Below are positions 10,937 to 22,903 of a DNA stretch of 64,000 bases, in pieces. The position numbers and the translations under genes were made by a program. This DNA comes from Chrysopilus asiliformis (taxonomy: Eukaryota; Arthropoda; Insecta; Diptera; Rhagionidae), in NCBI GenBank assembly GCA_964034945.1, contig OZ035961.1:66438031-66502030 (forward strand), read 5' to 3'. The notes under the pieces are model-generated. The model worked only from the letters and a program-made list of their open reading frames with translations, had not been told where the DNA came from and ran no database searches. Every line of letters starts with the position of its first letter. Position 1 is the stretch's first letter.

Positions 10937-11289
10937 GGTATTTTATTGGAAATTCGCAATATTGCTATAGAGTAAGGTTTTTCGATATGCATTCTAAAAA
11001 TATCACTTTTTAGATATCTATGGGCAGCGATAAATAGTAATTACAAAACAATCAAGTTCCCTGAACCTCATTATACGAATCATGTTGCATTTTCACACTC
11101 GTATTCAATTACTCAGAGACAGACCGCATTAAGAATTACAATTGTATGTTTTCATGTTTGTATATATTTTTTTTCGAAACAGGTTCTATAGATTTTGATG
11201 AACTTCAGCTACTTATAGTTTTTGGGGACAAAAATGCGATCACCTTAGGTCCCATCTTCAGGGAAATTCGTTAAAGTTCTATAAGGATA

Positions 11290-11560
11290 CTGCGAATATT
11301 CTTTGTCCCGTTTTTCTTCAGGAAAGTTTACACTATACGGTTTAAGAGGTCGCTGATCCCGAATATGATGTTGGAGTTTCAAAATTTGAAACGGAAGGTC
11401 CTATAGAATATCGGGAATATCCTATTTTTTCTGGAAAATATACATTAGGGAGTTTTTGAGGTCGCTGATGCTGAATCTGATGTTGGAAATTCAATATTCG
11501 AAATCAAAGGTCCTGTGATGATAACAAAAATATTCTGTCTTTCCTTTTTCTCCGAGGAAG
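11290..11560 (+). repeat. Degenerate ~112-bp tandem module
   Basis: GAGGTCGCTGAT starts at 11346 and 11458, each followed by a 'GAATNTGATGTTGGA' block and 'AAAGGTCCT..AGATAAC'-type ends. It is a distant member of the AGGATAAC modules at 39251, 48002 and 54520. Confidence 0.55.
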
Positions 11561-11879
11561 TTAGCGGAGTGGGCTTTTGGATCGGAGATTTAAAACCTCA
11601 GGAAAACTACTGTGAAGTTAACATGAATCTACTTTCTTCCCCAAAAAAATTAGCAAAAGGAGGATTCTGAGGATTCCGAGCATGGCTCGGTCTTCCTGGT
11701 ACTTACTACAAATAGGCAACGAACTTCGAATCTCTTGTATCCGTCATTCTTCTTATTGCATACCCCCTAAACGTCTCGTTCATCGCTAGTGAGTGCGAAT
11801 TCGTTCGCCATAAGCGCAATGTAAAATTTCCATAATCGAAACCCAATATTGTAGAGAGGAAAAATGTTGAACCTCTGTA

Positions 11880-12400
11880 TAATAACTACTCTGTGAAAGG
11901 TGCTTTTAACGTTTGACGGTTTGTTTAAATCTAACCTAAAATATTTCGTTGTTTAATTAAAATCCAGACTAAATTTGTTTTTAATAGGCTGGTGGTTAAG
12001 TTGCGTGTTTAATTTTATCATCCTGTTTAACAAAAATTTCAGTTTATCTTTATAACTATTAGTAGGGCCCATCGTGATTTTCCAAAGGATTTGACAAAAA
12101 AAATTTTTTCCAGCTGATGTCCACCATAAATAAACGCGGCAAGAAAGTTAATTTTATTAATTTAGAATATAAACACCGAAAATATAATTTCACGCGGCAC
12201 TTTTACTTCACTTTAAATTTACACTGAATTTCACAACTAATTTAAGTTACAGGATGTCAAAATCAGTTCTAAGATGTTAATTTAAAGTCACTGAGAGAAT
12301 TGAATTTTGCGAATAGCATCATTAATAACGACACCATTTGAAAGTGGCAAAATGATAAGATTTCGACAAATCTTGGTTTTCTTTATGGTTTGAGACATTA
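11880..12400. other. Spacer, nothing recognised
   Basis: A+T-rich DNA without paired termini or credible coding sequence. Confidence 0.45.
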
Positions 12401-12792
12401 GTTGCGTTTTTTTAATGTTCTAGAACACGGAACATTAAAAAAACGATCCAGAGTAAGTGGGAAATTTCATTGAGTTCAAATGGCAACTAACTTCACGTTG
12501 GTTACATCAGTAGGCCGTTACTGCTATATTTTCTTGATATAATCATGATTCGCTATCTCCCATGATTAAAACTATTTCGCTGTCGAACAGAACCAACGAA
12601 CCACCAACACAAAATCCTCAATTGAGAATAAAATGTCAGATTTATTATGTTGAAGTTAGCAGCATTTCATTACCGTACATTACCGTATAAAATTTCCCTT
12701 TGTTCCAAGCACTGTTCGAGATGAAAAGGTGGTGCAGGATTTTGTATGGAAAGCTTGTTCTGAACTGCTTCAGAACATTAAAAAAACGCAAC
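12401..12792. repeat. 20-bp inverted repeats, three copies
   Basis: GTTGCGTTTTTTTAATGTTC (12401-12420) occurs as an exact inverse at 12773-12792, and 16 bp of it also at 12430-12445, so the left end alone can form a hairpin. This may be a small TIR element of about 390 bp. Target duplications are not clear. Confidence 0.5.
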
Positions 12793-14673
12793 TATTGATG
12801 GTTTGGAATATAGAACCTTGTCTAGCTCAAATAAACAAAAAAAATAATCACGCAGGGTTTATGATGATGCTTCGTATAATTTCACACGCCCTGCAGAAAA
12901 GCCTTTCTATACAATTTTTTGCACTGAATTATTTTTCCCACGATAAAAATTTCAGTAATTTTTTGCTTCAAAAGTATAAAAATGTCACTTAAATACCTTG
13001 AAAACACAATACTAATCACTTTAACGCCCTTTTAAGACGCATTCACACCGCAGGGGAAAAATATGATTTACAGCAACTCCCAGTCGATGTCGAGTATATG
13101 TTGCGTTTTTCTAGCGCTTCATAAATTATAGCACTAAATTGAAAAATCCGGGTCAAAAGTTTTGTTTCCAGGACATCGGGACAACATGCCCGATTCCTGG
13201 ATTGTCCCGGCCATGTTATGATCACCCTACTTTAAAGACGTAAACAAGTAAAACAAATAGAAAATAATGTGTACAATATATTAGTACTATATTGCAGAGC
13301 TTATTCCAAATTTCACACTGTATGCTATTAAAAAACATTTTTCAATCACATATATATTATGTGTTATAATATTATGTTTAAAATTCTACATATGAAAGGA
13401 ACATAAAAAAGATTTATCACAAGAAATAAAATTAAAACTTTTGTTAAATGAACATTTTTCTTCAGTAGTGAATATGTTTCAACAAATTTAGTCAGGAATT
13501 CGGGGAAAACAAACTTTTACACAAAAACTAAATTTTAAAAATTCGTTTATAATTTCTCTAAAAACAAATTTTCTATTTTTTTTTGCCATGGAGCGGAATA
13601 TTTACTTCGATTCGAATTGCCATGTCGTTGTTTTTTTGTGTTTTCTACCTTAATCGTCTCTTATAGAAAACAACACGGAAATCGCAATCATGATCATCAA
13701 AAACTAAAAAATACCAAAAAAGTACCAAGTCATGGCAAGCACACAAAGTTTTGACTGCTGTGGGCGTCGTTTACGCAGCATTTCTTCGGCGACAGAAGTA
13801 CAAGAACAAGTAGAAGTAGACCAAGTAGAAGCAATCAAAACTTTATTAAGCTGACCATGTTTTGATACTTTAGAGTTTTTGATAAAACTATATTACGTTT
13901 TTCTGTTTAAAATGAAATCTTTGTTCAGGCAATAAGTCCAAATTTTTGCGATCTTGAGAGCACATTACAGAACAATAAGCTATACGATTTATTCTAGATA
14001 TAAGGCGAATCCGTTGAAATAATACAATTTTTCAAAGATAGCCCAATATCGCCTCATCAATTTTTCAAATCGCCCAATTTGCGATTTTTCCAAAAAAAAT
14101 TGTCGTAGAATCCCGAAAAGATACACCAATTTGCGATAAATCGCCCAAACTGGCAACCCTGCACACAAAGAAAAAATATGATTAGGTCAATTATGAAATG
14201 ACGTGCCATTTATTCGATCTAATTTCACAATGTTGAGGAGAAATGGAAAATATGAATAACAACAATTATGATATTAAACGAAATAATAATAGATTTTCGA
14301 TGATATTTTTATACCAAAAATTCCAAACGAATGATATTGCTCGACGGAAGTGTTTGTGTGTTTCTCACTCTCAGTATTTTGCAAAGAAAGGATTTTTTTT
14401 GTCTAAAATCTGAAAACAACGGCCTAAAAATCTTGACAAAAACAATTTCGAACTAATTTCGAAAATTAGATATCCTCAAAATTAGTTTTTTTAAAATCCG
14501 TGTCATGATATAATAGTGCAATAGTTTTTAATTGGATTTTCAAAACTGGCGATATACGATTGATACCGCATTAACAAAAAGAAATATTTAGTAAACGCCT
14601 GCAGCGGGTAATTAGACCACTTCTTCGTGATGACGATACAAAGAGCAATTTTCGACGATTTTTATGCCCCCGG
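12793..14673. other. Long A+T-rich interval with one hAT-like tip
   Basis: No gene recognised. At 14150-14161 the sequence CTGGCAACCCTG is, on the minus strand, a CAGGGTTGCCAG start typical of hAT TIRs, with GGGCGATTT motifs repeated just inside (14035-14150). Its partner end was not found. The 87-codon frame at 12729 has no recognisable domain. Confidence 0.4.
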
Positions 14674-14940
14674 GCTAACTTTTGAACCAGTTGGGGTTTC
14701 ACTTTCGTTGTACCTGCGTTAATTTGCTCTAGTTTCATTGACACAAGCTCTTTTTTTTTGCGAGAAACTGCAGGGGGATGGTCAGCTGCCATCTTGGACG
14801 CAATGGAAAAATCGTTAAGTTTAAGATGACAGCTGACCATCCCCCGGCTATTCCCCGCCAAAAAGAGTTTGTGTCAATGAAACTAGAGCAAATTACCTTT
14901 CCAACGCAGGTACAACGAATGTGACATCCAAAAGTTAGTC
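14674..14940. repeat. Foldback with coding-like arms
   Basis: Arms 14674-14795 and 14823-14940 are inverted copies around a 27-bp loop, with several mismatches and small indels. Read outward from the loop, both arms encode related peptides: KMAADHPPAVSRKKKELVSM on the minus strand and KMTADHPPAIPRQKEFVSM on the plus. The minus frame runs on to 14571 as a basic peptide. No known domain was recognised. Confidence 0.6.
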
Positions 14941-15054
14941 AAGGTGCATTTTTGTGCATCGTTATTTGTGCTCCGCACGGAAGAAAATATACATAGGGAT
15001 ATAAACAAAACCCCTCGGGAAATAAGTTTTGTATGAAATTTTGATTATCTAATT

Positions 15055-15932
15055 TTTACTTTCTTCTATGGAGTATAATAAAGTATTGTATTCATGAAAA
15101 ATTTCGACCTCTTAATTTGGCCTAAAAAACATTTCCCGATCACTCCTGAGTCGATTGGAGTCATATTAAAAAAATGTCTTTCTGTCTGTCAGTCTGTCAG
15201 TCTGTGTACAAGATTTCTCAAAAACTAATAGAGCTAGCGCCATGAAATTTTATAGGCATGTTGGGTCCTGAAATGGGACGCTTTTAGCGGAAATCCGTTA
15301 ACCGGAAGTATCCAAAATGGCAGTTTTTCAAAAATCGCAATTTCGTTTTTCTCGATTTACTCCCAAACTACGCGTTTTTTAGTGGCCTTAAGTATGACAA
15401 AACTTGGAGAAAATAAAATTTCCCACACTTTTGTCTTTAGCTATAACTCGATATCTCAACATGTTATCGAGATAAACCGTTATTTCCAAAAAAAACAGTT
15501 TTTTGCGATTATCTCAAAAATTAACGGGTTTTTGCTGAATATATGAAGTGAATTAATGAGAATGGCATTCTGCACAATTTTGTCTTTTACCTTTATCCGT
15601 TATATTTTACCGTTATTGAGATATTTTCATTAATATGTAAAAAATCATATTTTTGCGAATAATTTGCAAACTAACGATTTTTCGACAAATCAGTTAAAAG
15701 AATAATTAAAGATGTTAACATTTTCTACATTTTTGCCATTTACCGTAAATTGATATCTTTTACAGTTCTCAAGTTATCTCAAATTTTGTACGTTTTTGAT
15801 ATTTTTGAATAAACCAAGAATTTATTGGGAGGTCGTCTTAGGTTGACAACGCGACAGGGCTCTAGCGTAAATTGCGCGGGGTCGTAGATTTTGTAGAAGA
15901 AAGTTTTGTGTTAACCACAACTGATGTTTTTT
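15055..15932 (+). mobile_element. Helentron/DINE-like element, family B, copy 2
   Basis: Full-length copy: ACTTTCTTCTAT head at 15058, GTCAGTCTGTC tract at about 15180-15206, the block ATCTCGATAACA-type middle, the exact inverted ACTTTCTTCTAC near the end (15893-15904) and the GTTAACCACAACTGATG tail. It differs from copy 1 by small indels, including a ~16-bp loss near 15285. No coding. Confidence 0.7.
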
Positions 15933-15971
15933 GTTAGTTTTTCGAAAAAGTTTGTTGAAATATCTACTTCA

Positions 15972-17050
15972 AACATAACAAAAGCTATAATTGCCAATCT
16001 GGCAATTATTGAAAACCCGTATGGTGATTTAAGTGAATGGCGAACAGTTTTATCAAAATTCCACTATGAGATCAAACTTTCCAATAAGATTTTTATACCC
16101 GTATGGTGAAACCAAAGGGTATATTAACTTTGCCTTACCGTTTGTAACGCCAAGATCCCGTCATCGGACACAAAAATGAATTACACCAGTGTGTTTAGAA
16201 TGATAAAAATAATTAATTTCTGCATGTCCGTCCGTCTGTCCGTCTGTCCGTCCGTCCGTCCGTCCGTCTGTCTGTCTGTCTGTGGCGCGGATTGCGGGCG
16301 TACGGATTGAGCTATAGACTTGAAATTTTGCGCAGATTCGTTTCTCGTAAAATGCGAGGCTAAGTTCGTTAATGAGCAAAAACGGACCATTAGGGGGGTA
16401 CCCCCCATACGAACAAAAACGTTTTTTGCGAATATCTCAAAAATGGTGCATCTTATCAAAAAAGTGCAAGAACAAAAGTTGTTTAGGACATGATTCTACA
16501 TTAAAGTTCCATACATCAAAATCCAATTGGACCAAGTTTTAAAAAAATCTTATTGGAAAGTTTGACTTCAAATTCGAATTTTGATACCACTGTTTGCCGT
16601 TCACTTAAATCACCATACGGGTTTTCAATAATTGCCAGATTGGCAATTATAGCTTTTGTTATGTTTTAAAATTCATTCCAATCGGATTTTGATATATGGG
16701 AGTTTTATGTAGAATCATATCCTAAGCAACTGTTGTTCTTGGACTTTTTAGATAAGATGCACCTATTTTGAGATATTCACAAAAAACGTTTTCGTTTGTA
16801 TTGTCCATTTCTAATGGTCCATTCTTGCCCGTTAACGAACTTAGCCTCGCATTTTACGAAAAACAAATCTGTGCAAATTTTCAAGTCTCTAGCTCAATCC
16901 GTGCGCCCGCAATCCGCGCCACAGACAGACGGACAGACAGACGGACAGACAGACGGATAGACGGACAGACAGACGGACGGACATGCAGAAATTAATTATT
17001 TTTATCATTCTAAACACACTGGGGTAATTCATTTTTGTGTGTGATGACGG
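15972..17050 (-). mobile_element. Family A copy (minus), split by another family A copy
   Basis: Its 3' tail (15972-16093, on this strand AACATAACAAAAGCTATAAT) continues after the intruder at 16665 with 'aaaattcattccaatcggat' and runs through a GACAGACGG tract (16921-16980). It stops short of the head at about 17050. The interruption lies in the T-run after CCAATAAGAT. Confidence 0.75.
16094..16664 (+). mobile_element. Family A copy (plus), nested in the minus copy
   Basis: Complete from TATACCCGTATGGTGAAACC to the terminal hairpin and GCTTTTGTTATGTT, with a (GTCY)n tract at 16229-16282. No host bases are duplicated except the T-run. Insertion between T residues is what Helitron/Helentron elements do. 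Confidence 0.75.
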
Positions 17051-18307
17051 CATCTTTATCAAAATTTTGGCTATTCTATAGCCAAAACCTAAATTTATGT
17101 TTCCGTGTAGAGAGCGAATGCAAAATCAAAATATTCTTAGCGCTCCTGAGCTAGAAACATAAAGTATTGTGCATGCTAAATATGCTAAATAGACTTTTGG
17201 ATTTTATGATAAACAGGAAGACATTTAAAGACAAAAAATTAAACAAGCTGAATTAGATTGAAATTTCTATCAAAATTGCTTTTGAAGTTCCCATTCTTTT
17301 TAAGATTATCCTAAACAACAGATTTTCTAAAGATTTCGCTGAAAAATAGATTTTAAATTTATCACAGTTTTCGTGCTGCTTAAGCTATAAATTCTTTACG
17401 CCAGAAAATGGTGTAACTGTTTGACTATGGCCTAACGAAGAAAAAATTTGCTATTAAAGAACTTTTTACAACACGTTGATTTTTTCTACTAATCTCGTCT
17501 CTACAAATTGTTTTTTTTCGAAATGCATGTGAGGATGTAATTATTTTACGAAGAAATGGTAATTTTGCTTGCGGATATTTAAATTTTTCAGTTGTCGGAC
17601 ATGAAAGTTAGGATAGTTTATAATAGCGAATCACATATGCTTTTCAAAATAAAGCTTGATGAAAAGAAATTAAAAATGATGTAAAATTTAAGAAATTTAA
17701 ATATGATAAAAGATTTAGAAGATTTTTTTTTCCTAAGTTAGATACTATTATGTATTTATCGATATCAAAGTTACGAAATCTCAATATTAATTTTTAAATA
17801 TTGATAATATATGTGTTTTGATTAATCATTGAAAATAAAATTTCAGTGTTGTTACCTTACTATTGTTATTACTAAATAATCCTTTATTCGTTAATTCCAA
17901 TGGTTTAATACATTTTCACAAAATTTTAATCCATGCTAATTTGCATACTGTTTAATAAACTCATATTAATTTTGTAAAACGCACTTTATTGAGTAATTTT
18001 TTATTGCTTTCTTAAGCCCACTGACAAATAACTGAATATAATATTGGCAAAGATATGAGAACCACCTATTAATAAAACAAGACAGAATTAAAATTTAAAA
18101 AGAAAAACATAACTAATAGAAACCATTTCACTATAATTTGTAGAGGCTACAAAAACCATCCGAAGTTAAAAAATTTACAAATTTAATTTGATTTTTTTTT
18201 TGGCTCGACATTATATGTACTTAACTTTGGTGCCTTGTACTATTTTGTACATATAAGCTTTATATAGGGCACCCTGTGCAAAATCACAAAAAATTGCAAG
18301 GGAGACT
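17051..18307. other. A+T-rich spacer, nothing recognised
   Basis: About 1.25 kb without paired termini, tandem repeats or coding frames of interest. Confidence 0.45.
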
Positions 18308-18544
18308 TTGATGCACTTGGTTGACTTGCGCGAAAAATGCGTGCCTCCAACAGTTTACGATAAAGTCTCGACGGAAACTGATGATGCTGAGAAGAGATCG
18401 ACTGGTGCTAAGGTTAAATGGTTTCGTTGGGAACGCGTACTTGTCAGTGTAGACAATCCAGAAAAGCTTTCTCACTGGATGGATGAGTTGATTACTTATC
18501 CATGGGATACATCTCCAGAGCCAAATTGTCGTGTGAACGGATAG
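18308..18544 (+). CDS. Unrecognised 78-codon ORF
   Basis: An ATG-to-TAG frame, distinctly less A+T-rich than its surroundings. Its peptide is charged and non-repetitive (MMHLVDLREKCVPPTVYDKV at the start, KWFRWERVLVSVDNPEKLSHW in outline near the end). I recognise no domain. It could be an exon remnant of a host or transposon gene. No splice sites can be tied to it with confidence, and a GATGGATGGATAGG-rich tail follows the stop. Confidence 0.2.
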   Translation: MMHLVDLREKCVPPTVYDKVSTETDDAEKRSTGAKVKWFRWERVLVSVDNPEKLSHWMDELITYPWDTSPEPNCRVNG

Positions 18545-19965
18545 ATGGATGGATAGGATAGGGGAGGATAGACGAATAGAGGTCTCGGTAAAGAAGAAAC
18601 ATTATTCGTTCCACTTTTCCTAGATTTCGCATTGGGTTCAGGAATCGTAAGAGACGTAAAGCCCTCGTGGTATATGATTTCATATAATCATACTGTTGTT
18701 TCACGAAAGTTTTCAACATGTAGAGAGTAGTCTGGAAATGAGAGCTATTTCCCCAGGATTTCGTCAGGCGTCCTGTAAAAATGGAAAATTAGATTCTGGC
18801 ATGGTTTCCTTTGTGATACCTATGCAAAGTGGGAATAGTTATCTTGAACAAAACGTTGTTTAGTTTATGCATTATGTATAACAATAACGTTTATCCTTTT
18901 CAAAATGCCATCTGGGGCACTAAGTTACTGATTCATTAACACTACAAGCTTATCTTCTAATCTCCAATTTTTCAAGGTTTTCTTCGATTATACCTAGAAG
19001 GGAGGAGGGCTAGTATACAGAATTGTAAGTTATATCTTTTACTAACTCCAAATACAAACATATGTTTAATGATTGCAAGCACGTATGTTTCTATGGCCGA
19101 GACGTGCCGTCTGAAGCAACAGTTTTTCTCCTGGAAATGTGTTTATTCTCAAACCAGTCGAATTTAGTTTCCCCTGCAAAAATTATAGATGGGTTTTTAC
19201 TCGTTCCTTGACATTTGTTGCTTTTTGCGTGGTTCCAAAAATTGTAATTCTAGTCGACTGGAATAGAGTTAGTATCGATATAAAAATATGCTTCTCTATG
19301 AAAGACGAAAGCTTTTATATGCCTTTTACCAGTTTTCTCCAATGATTACCCTATATGACGGTGGCTTTTATCTACACTTGTGAATGAAATAAATGGACAA
19401 CCTTATTGGTGATTTTACGACATATGTTTGGCATTGAATTTTCGCCTGAGTATTGTACGGTATTAAGAACTTTTTAGTACATCATACGGAGTAAAAGGCA
19501 TATGGGTAAACTCTTAAAATTTTTATTAGGTAGTAATCGTATATAGCATACCGCAATACCAAATAACGAATCCGGCGTTCCGTTATGGTAATGGGAATTT
19601 AACGGTTACGCGATAAATTTCTACGTATACTCTTTTACATAAATTAACTTTAAAAAAAATGAAAATATTCTGACGTCCGAAATGCTGTCACAGCCAATTT
19701 AGTCAAGTCGCATAAAGGACGGTACATTAGACCATGCCAAGGAACTATGAATCAAACAAGTGTTATTGGTCCAGCGATTTCTATATAACGGCAAAAGTAT
19801 ATTTAAGATGAAAAACTTTGAAAATTAAAATTTAAAATATTTCTAAAATCAAATGAGATGGTATGCAACGAGCCTCGAAAAAAATCGGATTTTGAAACAA
19901 AGAAAATGATATTTTGAAAAACATCGTATGGAACGTTACCTTAACATAAGTATATTTTTTTATAA
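18545..19965. other. Spacer, nothing firm
   Basis: Starts with a GGATGGATAGGATAGG microsatellite-like patch (18545-18575), then unrecognised A+T-rich DNA. The short ORFs lack domain-like sequence. Confidence 0.4.
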
Positions 19966-20003
19966 ATGCAAGCCGGTTTTTTTAACCGAACCAAAAACAA
20001 CCC
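19966..20003 (+). repeat. Solo end of a hAT family
   Basis: ATGCAAGCCGGTTTTTTTAA followed by CCGAACCAAAAACAACCC matches the left terminus of the hAT element at 59674 (ATGCAAACCGGTTTTTGAAC...). Only about 38 bp remain. Confidence 0.5.
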
Positions 20004-20635
20004 AACTAGCATTTTTAGTGCACGGGTTGTATCGGTGACTATAAATTACTGTACCAAGTGAAATTTACCTACGACACACACACACAAAGGGAAGAAAGGT
20101 GAAATATTTGTTTGATGTGTTATTTGCTCAATTTTTGTTTCTCATTTTATTTGCAGTTTTCATGCTTCAGACGACTTTGATAGCCGAAAATAATAGTTCT
20201 TGTGTTAAATTTTCGAGTAAAAACATCCTTCTGTGCTATTTCCTGAAAAATTGAATTAAAATTTTCATAATTAAATGGCGACGAATTGCATCGCCGAAGG
20301 AAGTTGCGACTGATATCTTGGGGTTTTAGAAACTCAATCCAAAGTTCCCAGTACGTTGTACAGTCACTTATTTATTGTTCAGAACATCAAACTCGGTGTA
20401 AATGTGGTGTGCATGTGTACAAATGGCTGTTTGAACGTTTTCTTGAGTTGTGTTTCGATTTTACATTTTTTGGCAATTAAATGATTGCCTGAAAATATTT
20501 AGAACTTGATTTTTGATGTTGATAACAGCTTTTGAGTCCAAAAAACCGGGATAAAACCGGATAAGGTTTGCTGGTAAAAGTCGATCTTACAATTTTCGTT
20601 ACATACATACATTTGTCTAAAAGCGGGATATTTTA
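20004..20635. repeat. Dispersed repeat related to 29146-30060
   Basis: 20215-20245 (TTCTGTGCTATTTCCTGAAA) and 20365-20490 (GTTTGAACGTTTTCTTGAGT) match blocks at 29172-29206 and 29850-29960. This copy lacks the MITE that splits the other and so serves as its empty site. An ACACACACACA patch lies near 20080. Confidence 0.5.
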
Positions 20636-21880
20636 GATTCAATGACGAATTTTTCATTCAGAAAAATGGAGTCGCAATGGGTTCACCGATTTCCCCCCTA
20701 GTTGCAGATTTGTGGATGAAATACATTGAGCTAGAGGCTTTAGCAAAATCAATCCACAAACCAAAAGTATTTATTTATTCGATACGTTGATGACACTTTT
20801 GTTGTAATTAAACAGAATCATCTAAATGAGTTTCTTACAATTCTAAATTTCCTTAATCCAATGACACAATTCACAATGGAACCGGAGTGTGATGGAGTAT
20901 TACCATTTCTAGATGTTAAAATAATGAGAAAAACAGACGGAACGTTATCCCATATAGTTTATCGGAAACTCACTCATACAGACAGATATCTCCACGCAAG
21001 CTCTCATCATTGCCCGGCTAATTTACGCTCTGTAGTAGCGTCACTAATAAATAGGGCACACAGGATATGTGACCAGCAACATCTAAATGAGGAGCTAAAA
21101 TATATCGATGGAGTGTATATCGATGGAGTGTTGGTCAAGAATGGTTACAATAAAAGAATGCGAAAATTTAAACCACCAGCAAACAATAGAGTCACGACAC
21201 AGACTGACGTAACCAAAGAAAAACTAGCTTCTCTTTCTTATATGTGTGTCAAACCGAATCAGCAAGATACTTAAACGTCATGATATAAAAGTGATCTACT
21301 TACCACCAAAAAGGGTTAGGGGATACTTTAGGTCACCAAAAGATCAAACGCCCCTGGAAAATTGTGGCGTCTACGTAGTACCTTGCGAAATATATCAGAA
21401 AAATATACGAAAATATATCAGTAAGACTCAAAGAACACGTTTCAGCTGTGAAAAACAAAAAGGTGGAAGATTCAGCTATAGTTGAGCATTTAATGGATGA
21501 TAGTGAGAATCATTGGATACGTTTCGACAAGGCGCGTATTTTGGCAACAGAGGTCCGCTATCATCCACGCCTCGTTCGTGAAGCTATCGAAATTAAACGC
21601 CGGTCAACATTTAATAGAGATGATAGTTTCAATTATCCAGCTCTTGGAATCCTGTGTTGCGTTTGTTAAACCCACCTAGGGGATGGGATAGCTCAGTCCC
21701 TGACACCGTTAGTGTTGTTTGTTCCCAACAATCAAATAAAATTTTGCCGCTTCAACAGCACCGTTACAATTTGCAGTCAAGTTCAAGGCTGAGCAACTGA
21801 GAAGTCAGTCCCGCCTGTGACCATGGACAACATAGTCTTGTCCGAAACTTCAGGTTTGTATTCAAAATATATATTTTGAA
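20636..21880 (+). pseudogene. Decayed Penelope-like element (RT palm to GIY-YIG)
   Basis: 20636-20788 translates to NGVAMGSPISPLVADLWMKY (RT motif 4). One frameshift then breaks the catalytic YVDD (DNA at about 20779-20795). 20861-21240 carries the thumb and linker (GVLPFLDVKIM, DRYLHASSHHCPANLRSV). 21246-21480 holds the endonuclease entry (RSPKDQTPLENCGVYVVPCE), and 21448-21669 its end (VEDSAIVEHLMDD, RYHPRLVREAIEIKR). The YIG core is scrambled at 21400-21440. This is a different PLE lineage from the one at 60302. Downstream, 21815-21860 has CCTGTGACC, a GGAC/GTCC stem and CGAAACTTCAGG. Confidence 0.8.
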
Positions 21881-22055
21881 TTAAAAAATTTTTTTTTCAC
21901 GCGGTAAATAACCGATTTGATTAAAAAGATTCAGTATGAATACGAACGACCACACAACGCTCGTACATACAAGCTTACAGACATGTTGCGGACTCATCGA
22001 ACTGAGTCGATCAATGAATTTCGGTTTTTGAAGTGATTTTAATACCTCTCTTATA
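21881..22055. other. Spacer with a short coding-like patch
   Basis: 21925-22034 is open on the plus strand (IQYEYERPHNARTYKLTDML in outline) and ends TGA, without an ATG context or known domain. Probably another transposon scrap. Confidence 0.25.
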
Positions 22056-22167
22056 AAGGGTCTTTCAACAAGGACATACCAATTTGGTATTTTAATAAAA
22101 ACGCACCCTAAAACTTTTTTTATGATCTGGCAATGCTAAAACGTCAGTCAAGGTTTACATTTTTATC

Positions 22168-22461
22168 ATGGTGAAGTTCACGAACGAGCAATGCCACACA
22201 GTTGGTCAAACAATTGATCTATTGACGGAGAAGTTCGGTAATCGTATATTCTCGAGAAATGGTCCGGTCGAATGGCCACCTCGCTCATGCGATTTAACGC
22301 CGTTGGATTTCTTTTTATGGGGTTATGTTAAGTCGTTGGTTTATGCCAACAAGCCAACAACGTTAGAAGAGCTCAGGAACAATATCGAACGCGAAATTGC
22401 CAACGTTCCGGCCGATATGTGTGGAAGAGTGGTGGAAAATTGGCTCCAAAGAATCAATTAG
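22168..22461 (+). pseudogene. mariner-like transposase, central deletion
   Basis: 97 codons: the N-terminal MVKFTNEQ is fused directly to the distal catalytic region (CHTVGQTIDLL, then WPPRSCDLTPLDFFLWGYVK, then a LEELRNNIEREIANV helix). In intact insect relatives about 200 residues with the first two catalytic acids lie between these parts. 'SCDLTPLDFFLWG' is the hallmark block with the third catalytic Asp. The first Asp regions are deleted, so it cannot transpose by itself. The start is the ATG 112 bp inside the left TIR. Confidence 0.8.
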
Positions 22462-22596
22462 TGCAAACGTGCTTGCGGTGGCCATATGAACGACATCGAT
22501 TTTCATACTTAAATGTAACATGCCCACTACACCTGTACACCGATTCTGAGCATAATCGAAACTTATCGCCAGTGGAATATCGAAAAGAGGGAAATA

Positions 22597-22903
22597 ATGA
22601 GACGAAATCTACGGGACGCGTCAGATCCTTTTCCGATACCCGAAGAAAGGTAAAAAAGCGTAATTTATGTATGTTTAAAAACTTTAAATTTATGTGTTTT
22701 GTAGGTTTATAGAAATATATAGGCTTCCACAGGCAGTGGCAGTGGAAATAATTGAAAACTTGACTCCGCACATGACTGAAGTGGGGCCCAATCGAACTTT
22801 AATATCGCCTGCTCTTCGTGTTTTGTGTGCGCTGAACTTATACGCAAACGCACTGTTTTTACTACCTCATAAAGCAAGTGATATCCATTGGAAATGTCGA
22901 TAA
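22597..22903 (+). pseudogene. PIF/Harbinger transposase N-terminal fragment with intron
   Basis: Exon a (22597-22649) encodes MRRNLRDASDPFPIPEER. A 55-bp intron (22650-22704) begins GTAAAA and ends TTTTGTAG. Exon b (22705-22903) continues in frame with FIEIYRLPQAVAVEIIENL and LISPALRVLCALNLYAN, the helical region before the DDE domain in HARBI1-like transposases. The DDE domain is absent. The fragment lies inside the mariner element, so it inserted after it or was captured by it. Flanking Harbinger ends were not found. Confidence 0.7.

Larger units (their letters stand above)
10261..11877. mobile_element. 1.6-kb TIR element with internal tandem arrays
   Basis: Arms of about 100 bp are inverted copies with scattered mismatches (left 10261-10360, right 11782-11877; both contain GTTCAACATTTTTCCTCTCT). 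TA flanks both ends (10259-10260, 11878-11879), suggesting a Tc1/mariner-type target. Inside lie a GTCT tract (10388-10428), a 121-bp tandem array and a ~112-bp degenerate array, but no transposase. It may be a MITE that captured Helentron-like DNA or was invaded by it. Confidence 0.65.

Noticed and set aside
13738..14170. CACACAAA at 13739 and 14162 as an 8-bp hAT duplication
   Set aside because: The right side has a CAGGGTTGCCAG tip (inverse) but the left copy is not followed by a matching tip; likely coincidence in simple sequence.
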